A stretch of 22,732 bases of DNA from Emiliania huxleyi CCMP1516 (Eukaryota; Haptophyta; Isochrysidales; Noelaerhabdaceae), in the NCBI RefSeq assembly GCF_000372725.1, contig NW_005198630.1, positions 1 through 22,732 of the forward strand, given 5' to 3'. This document shows, piece after piece, positions 16,906 to 22,732 of this stretch (its first letter is position 1; every line of letters starts with the position of its first letter). Made by a program: the position numbers and the translations under genes. The notes below the pieces were generated by a model. The model searched no databases. It saw nothing but the letters and a program-made list of their open reading frames with translations, and was not told the origin of the DNA.

Positions 16906-17508
16906 CGGGGTGGATGCACTGGCAGCGGCGCGCCGCACCAGCTCAAGGCGTGGCTCACGGTGCGCGGGCAGAGCGCGCTGGTAGCTGTGATGAGCCTACT
17001 GGTCCTCTACTATGCCATCGGCCTGCCGATCGGCACCTGGTTTACTTTCACCCATGGATGGGGGATGCTCGGCCTCTGGAGTGGGCTCGCCACGTCCGTC
17101 TTCTGCGGCTGGCTCACTATCACGGTGCAGGTGATCATCGACGTCGGAGAGGCGCTGGAGGCCTGCGACGCCGACGCCGACCTCTTTGTCGCGGACCTGA
17201 AGGGCTGCCGCTCGAGCGAGCCGTTGCCCATTGCGCGCGAGAGCAGCGGGGAGAGCGAGTACAGTGAGTGGGAGCCGAGCCGTGAGAGCATGCACGGTAT
17301 CAGCGGATACAGTGAGTGGAACAGCAAGGAGGCCTCAGAGGCGCACCTCTCCAACCGCGGCCAGCAACTCCTGCTGCTCGCCTACTCGCTGCCTGGCCTC
17401 CTCATCTTTGCGGCGGTGCTCGTGTATTCCCAGCCCTGGCGGTGGAGAGAGTGGGCGATAAGGGGAGGGGAGATGTTACCGCCCGAGGTTACGTACGACG
17501 AGCAATAG
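16906..17508 (+). CDS. C-terminal fragment of a MATE-family transporter
   Basis: After an in-frame stop (16903-16905) the frame reads HQLKAWLTVRGQSALVAVMS, then LYYAIGLPIGTWFTFTHGWG and GLWSGLATSVFCGWLTITVQ. YY-xGLP-G...GxxGLWxGL is the hallmark of the late helices of MATE (multidrug and toxin extrusion) cation antiporters. A cytosolic tail with two SEYSEW/SGYSEW repeats follows, then a last helix (LLLLAYSLPGLLIFAAVLVY). The first ATG is 16990. MATE proteins have about 450-500 residues and 12 helices; the first eight to ten are missing. The 16.1-16.9 kb interval shows no hydrophobic coding on this strand, so this is a truncated copy or its 5' exons lie beyond the fold-back element. Confidence 0.62.
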   Translation, partial: RGGCTGSGAPHQLKAWLTVRGQSALVAVMSLLVLYYAIGLPIGTWFTFTHGWGMLGLWSGLATSVFCGWLTITVQVIIDVGEALEACDADADLFVADLKGCRSSEPLPIARESSGESEYSEWEPSRESMHGISGYSEWNSKEASEAHLSNRGQQLLLLAYSLPGLLIFAAVLVYSQPWRWREWAIRGGEMLPPEVTYDEQ

Positions 17509-18200
17509 TCGAGGACTGGCGGGAGTCATGGGCGCGATGCTGCGCTGCTGAGGCACAGAGACCATGATCCATGACGACTCGGCAGATGTCCATCCGGGCG
17601 CACGTGTACGTGCATGACTGTATTGTTGGTATTACCGATCGATCCGGGGGGCAGAGAGTGGTGTCCCTCTCCGGGGCGCGGGGGGGGCTGGGGCGGGGGG
17701 CGGGGGGCGGGGGCGGGGGCGCTGCGACTGGCCGACTGCACGAGAGTGTGCATGCAGCGACGCCCCTCAAAGCCTCAATGCAGATGCTTTTAGCCTCCCT
17801 CTCAGAACTCATACAGCTCTCTCTATTTTCCCTGTGTGGGGAAGTGCTGCGTGAGAGCTCTCTCGATTCGCGTGTATCTCGCGAACGCCGCCTCTGCTCT
17901 CGAGCGCCCCCCCCCTCTAAAAACGTTGTTTTTTTCTCCTGCGAGGCTGTGTTCCTCTTCACACACTTCTCAGAGGACAGGTTCCAGGAGCCCGTGCCCC
18001 ACGCGCCACGGGGTGGCGACAAAAAACGAAGTCGTCGCGGGGTACCGCTACCGGGCGCGCCCGCGCCCCGCGCGGTTTTTTCTGACCCCATTCTGAGAGA
18101 AAACGGGCCAGACGCCTACACTGGTACATGTCGGCCGAGCCCCCCCCCCCTCCCTAGTAGATGTTCGATGTTCGGGATACGGCGGCCGCGCGCAGCGAAC
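17509..18200. other. Intergenic between convergent genes; G-rich tract
   Basis: No gene is supported. Runs of G separated by short spacers (about 17675-17725) could form G-quadruplex DNA. A C run (17907-17916) and a complementary pair GGTTCCAGGAGCCC/CGCGGGGTACCGC (about 17980-18050) are also present. Long open frames here are GC-driven. Confidence 0.4.
17675..17725 (+). repeat. G-quadruplex-prone G-rich tract
   Basis: At least six runs of four to seven G with one- or two-base spacers. Confidence 0.6.
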
Positions 18201-18833
18201 TCACATCTTAGCGACCATGTCAGCGGTGTAGCCCAGCTTTTGCAGCGTGGAGCCGTCCTTCAGCTCCTTCTCGTTGCGCGGCCCGCACAGCGCGGCGTAC
18301 ATGCCCGGCAGCCCGCACACGAAGACGAGCGTGTCCTCCGCAGGCGGGAAGGCGTGCTTTTTGAGCTTGGCCTCGTCGACCCACCCCGTCTCGGCCGTGT
18401 ACGTTGGCGTGTCGGCCCAGCCGGGAGGCGCCGGGTCGTCGGGCTGGTTGCCGACGACGTGCACGATCTTGAGCCGGCCCGCAGACCTGCTTGCCCAGCC
18501 GTCGAGCTCCTCCTTGAGCAGGATGTCCTCGGGGCTCTTGTTTCCATAGATGAGCGTCACCTTCCGGTTGTCGCCCTCGGTGCCCATCAGCTTCCACAGC
18601 GCCTGGTACATGGGCGCGATGCCCGTGCCCGCGGCGATGAGCGTGAACGTCGTCTTGCCTGCGAACGGGTACTGGGCCTTGATGTTGAATTTGATGTGCT
18701 TGAAGCTCACCTCGGCACCGATCGGCAGCGCGTGCAGGTACTGCGAGACGGCGCCACCGTCGTACCGCTTGATGAGCAGGTCAAACTTGCCCAGCACGCT
18801 GTTGTCGCTCACCGGCGTGTATTTGAACGGGTG
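18201..18833 (-). CDS. NADH-cytochrome b5 reductase, C-terminal part (5' end missing)
   Basis: The frame from HPFKYTPVSDNSVLGKFDLL to the end (about 210 residues) matches the cytochrome b5 reductase family. GGAVSQYL is the FAD-phosphate loop, LIAAGTGIAPMYQAL the NADH-binding GTGxxP motif, then VTLIYGNKSPEDILLKEELD, and VFVCGLPGMYAALCGPR the C-terminal NADH site; it ends LQKLGYTADMVAKM. Such enzymes pass electrons from NADH through FAD to cytochrome b5 for lipid desaturation. The first ~80 residues (the start of the FAD barrel) are absent. GTGCAG after a pyrimidine-rich CCG tract is a good acceptor just before His. The Arg of the FAD motif RPYTP reads as Phe (FKYTP). The open frame continues to 18974 but there is no ATG, and its first residues come from a repeat. 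No other reductase exon is visible. Confidence 0.82.
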   Translation of the reverse strand, partial: HPFKYTPVSDNSVLGKFDLLIKRYDGGAVSQYLHALPIGAEVSFKHIKFNIKAQYPFAGKTTFTLIAAGTGIAPMYQALWKLMGTEGDNRKVTLIYGNKSPEDILLKEELDGWASRSAGRLKIVHVVGNQPDDPAPPGWADTPTYTAETGWVDEAKLKKHAFPPAEDTLVFVCGLPGMYAALCGPRNEKELKDGSTLQKLGYTADMVAKM

Positions 18834-18930
18834 CTGCACAGAGCACGCGCTGACCGGCGGCGCCGGCGGAAGCGGCGGCGCAGGCGGAGGCGGCACCGCG
18901 GGCGGGCGAGCGGGCGGCGGCGGAGAGCGT

Positions 18931-18946
18931 AAAATAAACACGTTCG
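18931..18946 (+). repeat. 16-bp direct repeat, left copy
   Basis: AAAATAAACACGTTCG, identical to 19162-19177. The two copies bracket the family 2 repeat like a target-site duplication. Confidence 0.6.
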
Positions 18947-19161
18947 TAAAATCAGAGCTCCGTAAAATAAACACCTCTAAATGTGGGGTGCTAGTATGAG
19001 CCCGACCCAGGTCATAGTGTTCTTGCTCCCAGCGCTTGCGCTTCGGCGGTTAGTGGTGCACTAACCTCCGAGAAACCCTTCGGGTCGCTCCTCATCGCAA
19101 ACCCTGTCAGCAGAGTCTCCTACGGGAATGTACGTAAGAGCTACATAGGATTCCTACACCG
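18947..19161 (+). repeat. Dispersed repeat family 2, copy inserted between divergent genes
   Basis: Shares blocks with 6528-6782 and 6211-6265 (GTATGAGCCCGA, GCGCTTCGGCGGTTAG, GGTCGCTCCTCATCGC, CTACGGGAATGTACGTAAGA). Bracketed by identical 16-bp repeats. It starts with a partial GTAAAATAAACAC copy, so the boundary is slightly ambiguous. Confidence 0.55.
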
Positions 19162-19177
19162 AAAATAAACACGTTCG
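19162..19177 (+). repeat. 16-bp direct repeat, right copy
   Basis: Identical to the left copy and ends four bases before the nuclease ATG, so it lies in that gene's 5' UTR or core promoter. Confidence 0.6.
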
Positions 19178-19181
19178 CGCC

Positions 19182-20501
19182 ATGGGCCTCTCGTCCCTCA
19201 CGCACACCGGCACGTGGCAAGGGTGGGTGCGTGCGTCGGGCATGCACGGCGCTGGCGCGCTTCGGCGCTACTTGCAGTCGCTGCGCCGCGACGCCGCCGA
19301 CGTGCTCGCCGTGTGCGTGGCCGACGTTGCCATCGCACACGGCGAGCGCGGCGGCTTTGCGCTGCTCGTGCTTGGGCTTGTGGCACGGCAGGCGGGGCTG
19401 CGGCCCGTCTTCGTCCTCGAGGGGGGCGGAAAGCCCGCCCTCTCGGCGCGTCACGGCGCGGCTGGCGCCGGAGCCAATGGCGAGGCCATCACCGGCCATG
19501 CTCTCCACCTCCGCACGCTCGGCTTCGAGGTGGTCGAGATGGCGGAGCAGGACGCGGAGCGTGTGGCTTGCTGCGCGCGTGGCGTCGTCGCGGTGGTCGC
19601 CAACGACTCCGACGTCGAGGCCCACAACATTGCCGCGCTCTTGAACGGGCAGCCCCCTGTGCCGCGCCTCAACGTCGTGAACCTCTTCGCCCGCGCGGCC
19701 AGCCTGTTTGGGGCGGGGCAGTGGCGGTCGGTGCTCCAACCAGCGCTGATCGGGGCCTGCGGCGGCACCCAGCCGGTGTGCGCGGTGCTCAACACGCCCG
19801 ATTTGCTCGGCAGGCTGAGCCTGCCGACCGCCGTCGTGCTGACCGCAGCCCTGTTCGGCTGCGGCGAGTACTCGGTGGCGGGGATGCACAACGTCTTTGC
19901 CAGCTGCGACCGGGCGAACGCGCACCTCGCGTTCCGCCTCGCCAACTCCATCCACGACCTGCATGCCGGCGCGGCGTACTTTGACGCTGTGGAGGCGTTT
20001 CTCCGCGGGCGCACAGAGGAGGGGCTCTGGCCCATGCTGCTGCGCCAGGCCGAGACTTCGCGCCTCTCATGGGAGTCGGCTTTTCGACGGCTGCGCTGCT
20101 GCCGCCGCGCGGGCTGCGACGCGCCTGGCCTGTTCCGAGGCTGCCGCGAGTACTACGCGGCTGCTGAGCTCCGCGGCCGCGCACTCGTCGAGGCACCGGC
20201 GGCGTCGTCGAGCGGGCTGCCGAACCACGCCATGGGGCACCCCGCGCCCGTGGCCAGCAGCGCCGTCAACGCGGCCCTTCGCGGGCTCGGGCTCGACGTC
20301 GCGCCGGAAAACGCTGCGCTCGCGCTGCTGCGCGGGGGCTGCGAGCCCCCAGCCGCCCCCCCCGTCTCGAGGCGCTCGCCACTGAAGCGCGAGAGCCCCC
20401 CCGAGAGTCTCACACCCCCGAGCAGCGGGCAGCCAGCACCCAAGCGGTCCACCCCCACCCTGCAGAGCATGTGGGCAAAGAAGCCAGCCGAATCCGGCTG
20501 A
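19182..20501 (+). CDS. XPG/Rad2-family structure-specific nuclease, GEN1-like, divergent
   Basis: 439 residues, single exon, starting MGLSSL like the family's MGIxGL. Visible landmarks: an Asp at 48 (VADVAIAHG); RPVFVLEGGGKPALSARHG (74-92), the substrate-loop acid, Glu as in GEN1 rather than Asp; LGFEVVEMAEQDAERVACCA (113-132) for the LGIPxxxAPxEAEA block; NDSDVEAHN (141-149) for the DSD pair; and LTAALFGCGEYSVAGM (220-235) for the GxDYxxGVxGxG block. The family cuts flaps or Holliday junctions with two metal ions in the nucleus. Two ligands appear swapped: Asp124 where Glu is usual, and Glu229 where Asp is usual. The C-terminus is disordered with KR-rich motifs and a degenerate PCNA-binding-like TPTLQSMW (424-431). 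Could be an inactive paralogue; fold assignment is fairly sure, activity is not. Confidence 0.72.
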   Translation: MGLSSLTHTGTWQGWVRASGMHGAGALRRYLQSLRRDAADVLAVCVADVAIAHGERGGFALLVLGLVARQAGLRPVFVLEGGGKPALSARHGAAGAGANGEAITGHALHLRTLGFEVVEMAEQDAERVACCARGVVAVVANDSDVEAHNIAALLNGQPPVPRLNVVNLFARAASLFGAGQWRSVLQPALIGACGGTQPVCAVLNTPDLLGRLSLPTAVVLTAALFGCGEYSVAGMHNVFASCDRANAHLAFRLANSIHDLHAGAAYFDAVEAFLRGRTEEGLWPMLLRQAETSRLSWESAFRRLRCCRRAGCDAPGLFRGCREYYAAAELRGRALVEAPAASSSGLPNHAMGHPAPVASSAVNAALRGLGLDVAPENAALALLRGGCEPPAAPPVSRRSPLKRESPPESLTPPSSGQPAPKRSTPTLQSMWAKKPAESG

Positions 20502-20824
20502 AGCATCCCCCGCCACGTCCCGCCGCGCGCCGGAGACGCAAGCGGCAAGGCGCGGGTGTCGTTCAGTGGTTCCTCTCTGTCCCTTCTTCTCCCCGCCCTC
20601 TTGCCTCGGCTGGAGTCTCATCTGTAAAAGTGTTGAGATGAATTCTTTCCCCCGATATTTCTCGCAGGAGTCGCTTAGCCTCAGGCGGCCCCGTGCGCCG
20701 TTGTGTACCTGTGTGCTAGTGCCAGTGCGCTCCAGTGGTCGCCCCCCGTGCCTAGTGTCACCGTGACTCGACACTCGTGAGAGGGAGTTTCGCTGCACAG
20801 GAGCACTTGGAGCACTTGGAGCAC
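20502..20824. other. 3' flank of the nuclease gene
   Basis: No gene is seen. Contains a pyrimidine-rich tract (20570-20600) and, at the right, GGAGCACTTGGAGCACTTGG (about 20800-20823), the same tandem motif as at 8907 and 13486. Confidence 0.35.
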
Positions 20825-20898
20825 TCTGCAGACAGAAAGAAAGAAAAGAGACCACGCAAGGGAGGGATGGGGGAGGATGGCACGCCGCCACCACACAG
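20825..20898. repeat. Dispersed repeat family 1, left-end fragment (copy D)
   Basis: AGAAAGAAAGAAAAGAG, GCAAGGGAGGGATGGGGGA and GGCACGCCGCCACCACACAG match the first 80 bp or so of copies A and C. The copy stops at the edge of the TAACCC array. Confidence 0.6.
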
Positions 20899-20927
20899 CT
20901 AAATTGTGAGTCTATTGTCTATCGGTA

Positions 20928-21232
20928 AGCGCGGGTTAGCGCGGGTTAGTGCTCACTAACCCAGCACGGGTCAGCACGGGTCAGAATGGGTTACCATAAC
21001 CCGACGCTAACCCGGCACTAACTCGGCACTAACCCGGCACTAACCCAGCGCTAACCCGTGCGGCTGGGGGGCATACGTCAGCATGGGTTATGGTAACCCG
21101 AGACTAACCCGGCGCTAACCCGGGTTAGTGCCGGGTTAGCGTCGGGTTATGGTAACCCGTTCTAACCCGTGCTGACCCGTGCTGGGTTAGTGTGGCTTAA
21201 CCCGTGTGGAACCCGCGCTAACCCGCACTGAG
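20928..21232. repeat. TAACCC/GGGTTA long inverted repeat
   Basis: About 300 bp made of variants such as CTAACCCGGCA and GCGGGTTAG. Positions 20988-21022 and 21124-21158 are perfect 35-bp inverse copies. Outward similarity continues (AGCACGGGTCAGCACGGGTC against GACCCGTGCTGACCCGTGCT), giving arms of about 75-95 bp around a ~100-bp centre. Individual units resemble telomeric TTAGGG/CCCTAA, but true tandem telomere repeats are absent. Confidence 0.75.
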
Positions 21233-21286
21233 AAGGCGAAATATTCTTCCAGGAAGCACCCGGCAGGTCTGACTCTGTCGAAGGAG

Positions 21287-22732
21287 ATGCGTTGTAAGCA
21301 TCAGCTCCGTGGAGGCGTCGTGCGGTTCCTCCAGCGCGACGCGGCGGCGCTGACGCGCGGCGCTGAACGCCTGGGCCTCTCCGACGCCGAGGCCGCCCGG
21401 CTGCTGTCGCACGCGCTCGTCCGGCACCGAGCGCAGTGCCGCTCAGACAAGCGGCCGCGGTACAGTGCAGCCCGTTTGCTCCAGATCGTCACCTCCAGGC
21501 CGGGCGTCGTCGTGCTCGACCTGCTGCACCCGCCGACCGCCGCCACGCACGGCATCGACGCCGCCGCCGTGCCCACGGGGCCGTGGAGGTTTGAGGTGGC
21601 TGCTGACTGGATTTCCGACGACGCCCTCACGTCAGAGGAGCTGGCCGCGGCGCGGAACGGCGGCGCGTGCGAGCTCTCGCGGCGCGACCGGGCGCGACTC
21701 GAGACGCTCTGCGGCGAGCTGCACGCCGACGCGAGCCAGGCCGAGGGGCCCTCGCCGCAGCAGGCTGCTCGCGTGTCGTCTCTCGGGCCGACCAAGCTGG
21801 AGGCGCGCTACGCGGACGCGTGCGCCAGGGGAGGAGTGGAGACGCTCGAGATTGCCGAGGCCGACGAGATGATACAGATCGTGGGGTGCCGCTCTCCCCA
21901 CGCGTGGGCCGGCGAGGCGCTCACCAACAATCGGGCGGAGCTCACCGCTCGGCTCAAACGCGAGCCCTTGCCGGCCGGCCTCGTTCGGAAAGCCTCTGGG
22001 GGGGGCGTCGTCGTGCCGCCCGGCCCGTCACCCGGACCGCCGCCCGGCCCGCCGCTCAGAGGGAGGGGCGCGCCAAGAGGGGAGAACGCCCACGAGCCGC
22101 CTCTTGCTAGGGGAGAAGCCCTAGGCCGGCCCCTTGTTGGCTTGGTCCTGGAGGCCGTGTCGTGCTGGCCCGCCGCGGAGAGGCATGTCGCGGAGGAGAT
22201 CATCACGTGGCTCTTTGGCAGCCAGGAGCGCGCAGGGGGCTTCCCCCCTTTTTTGGGTTACGCGGCCATTTTGTGCAAGAACAGCTTTTACTCCAATTTT
22301 GTAAGGGTGGAAATTCCCCCCCCCCCCCCCCCCCCCTCCCCAATGTGCGCCGCACGGGCCCGATCGGATCGAGCTCAGAGCTGCTCCCTGCCCGCAGGGA
22401 CGACGCGGGCTTCTACAGCCTCGGGCATTTTGTGCAGGTCGCATTTCTGCCGCTCGCGCAGGCGGTCGCCGACGACACCGAGCATCTCGATCGGCACTGT
22501 GCGGGCCCACACACCCAGCTTCCGAGAGGAGCCTCGGCACTTGCCATCCCCCCACCACCACCACCACCCGCCACCACCACCACCACCACCACCCGCCACC
22601 ACCACCATCACCACACACGCGCGCGCGCGCGCGTGCGTCAGGCCCGATATGCCTAAACAAGTTTGTCGACTTGTACCGGGAGAGCATCCCCTTTGCCATC
22701 GCGTACAACTGCAGGTCCCGCCCCCCTCCCCT
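21287..22732 (+). CDS. Unrecognised multi-exon gene, runs off the right edge
   Basis: From ATG 21287 a frame of 338 codons reaches a good donor (TTT/GTAAGG, 22301). It begins MRCKHQLRGGVVRFLQRDAA. It contains AERLGLSDAEAARLLSHALV, RYSAARLLQIVTSRPGVVVL, WRFEVAADWISDDALTSEEL, ETLEIAEADEMIQIVGCRSP, a Pro/Gly linker (about 240-262), and EEIITWLFGSQERAGGFPPF then LGYAAILCKNSFYSNF. Strong GC3 and charged helices indicate real coding. A likely second exon starts about 22438 (VAFLPLAQAVADDTEHLDRH). A third may follow the CCA/GC repeats (about 22645-22710: LNKFVDLYRESIPFAIAYNC, before a CAG/GTCCCG donor). The 137-bp first intron contains 21 consecutive C. I cannot name any domain. The upstream limit may be another exon joined at CCAG (21250). 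Confidence 0.58.
   Translation, partial: MRCKHQLRGGVVRFLQRDAAALTRGAERLGLSDAEAARLLSHALVRHRAQCRSDKRPRYSAARLLQIVTSRPGVVVLDLLHPPTAATHGIDAAAVPTGPWRFEVAADWISDDALTSEELAAARNGGACELSRRDRARLETLCGELHADASQAEGPSPQQAARVSSLGPTKLEARYADACARGGVETLEIAEADEMIQIVGCRSPHAWAGEALTNNRAELTARLKREPLPAGLVRKASGGGVVVPPGPSPGPPPGPPLRGRGAPRGENAHEPPLARGEALGRPLVGLVLEAVSCWPAAERHVAEEIITWLFGSQERAGGFPPFLGYAAILCKNSFYSNFVRVEIPPPPPPPSPMCAARARSDRAQSCSLPAGTTRASTASGILCRSHFCRSRRRSPTTPSISIGTVRAHTPSFREEPRHLPSPHHHHHPPPPPPPPPATTTITTHARARACVRPDMPKQVCRLVPGEHPLCHRVQLQVPPPSP
22316..22336 (+). repeat. Poly-C run
   Basis: About 21 C in a row inside the inferred intron. Its length is unreliable in any assembly. Confidence 0.8.
22551..22632 (+). repeat. 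CCA and CG/CA simple repeats
   Basis: CCA repeats interrupted by CCCGCCA, then ACACACGCGCGCGCGCGCGCG. Probably intronic. The histidine or threonine runs in translations here are artefacts. Confidence 0.7.

Noticed and set aside
17489..18091. Minus-strand 200-codon frame
   Set aside because: Low-complexity Arg/Ser/Pro text over G-rich simple sequence; no conserved features.
17571..18932. Plus-strand open frame of 453 codons
   Set aside because: It runs antisense through the clearly homologous cytochrome b5 reductase. It is arginine- and histidine-rich, as the complement of a GC3-biased gene should be.
19107..19964. Minus-strand open frame of 285 codons
   Set aside because: Shadow of the nuclease gene, beginning inside it and ending in repeat DNA; no domain-like text.
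20928..21232. True telomere or subtelomere end
   Set aside because: No exact tandem TTAGGG run, units face both ways, and genes continue beyond it.
22551..22615. Polyhistidine tag or vector sequence
   Set aside because: The histidines come from one frame of a CCA/CAC microsatellite, probably intronic; no vector features.
1..22732. tRNA or rRNA genes
   Set aside because: I found no B-box-like GGTTCGANTCC with a matching cloverleaf and no rRNA core sequence on either strand by eye.

Overview
The window is nuclear DNA of a eukaryote, most likely a GC-rich marine microalga. A haptophyte such as Emiliania/Gephyrocapsa is my first guess; a pelagophyte or dinoflagellate remains possible. The reasons are: genes on both strands with wide gaps and no operons or Shine-Dalgarno sites; short introns in conserved genes, three of four in the first gene apparently GC-AG; eukaryotic families (mitochondrial-type phosphate carrier, cytochrome b5 reductase, GEN1-like XPG nuclease); a probable plastid-type bipartite leader; a poly-proline secretory protein; and dense short repeats, palindromes and terminal-inverted-repeat elements. 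The species assignment is inference from composition and gene style.

Layout. 1-2.2 kb is repeat DNA: a TIR-bounded element (296-1071), an orphan exon-like fragment (1239-1433) and the first copy of an approximately 500-bp dispersed repeat. 2.27-3.58 kb holds a five-exon phosphate carrier. 4.0-5.6 kb (minus strand) holds a secreted glycoprotein of unknown function with an unresolved 3' end. 5.6-7.2 kb is gene-poor repeat DNA. 7.23-8.78 kb encodes a membrane-anchored, cysteine- and proline-rich protein. An element with 41-bp TIRs (8989-9422) sits 60 bp upstream of a parvulin isomerase (9482-9922). 10.1-12.35 kb is dominated by clusters of ATAACA and GACAGC motifs around two coding-like fragments. 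12.39-13.35 kb has two more copies of the dispersed repeat, in tandem, leading into a double-hotdog thioesterase (13544-14545). 14.69-16.07 kb is a fold-back element with a coding-like passenger and a nested palindrome. 16.2-17.5 kb has a hypothetical minus-strand gene and a MATE transporter fragment. 18.2-18.83 kb (minus) is the C-terminal part of a cytochrome b5 reductase, separated by a repeat insertion from a plus-strand GEN1-like nuclease (19182-20501). 20.93-21.23 kb is a TAACCC-rich long inverted repeat. From 21.29 kb an unrecognised multi-exon gene runs off the window.

The genes look like independent housekeeping or surface genes, not a pathway. No defence, CRISPR, viral or biosynthetic cluster is visible. 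The most interesting material is structural: apparent GC-AG introns of nearly uniform length, three introns or candidate introns with short direct repeats at their ends, several unrelated TIR or fold-back elements (one with an apparent gene passenger), repeat insertions at promoters, and three arrays made of irregularly spaced short motifs.
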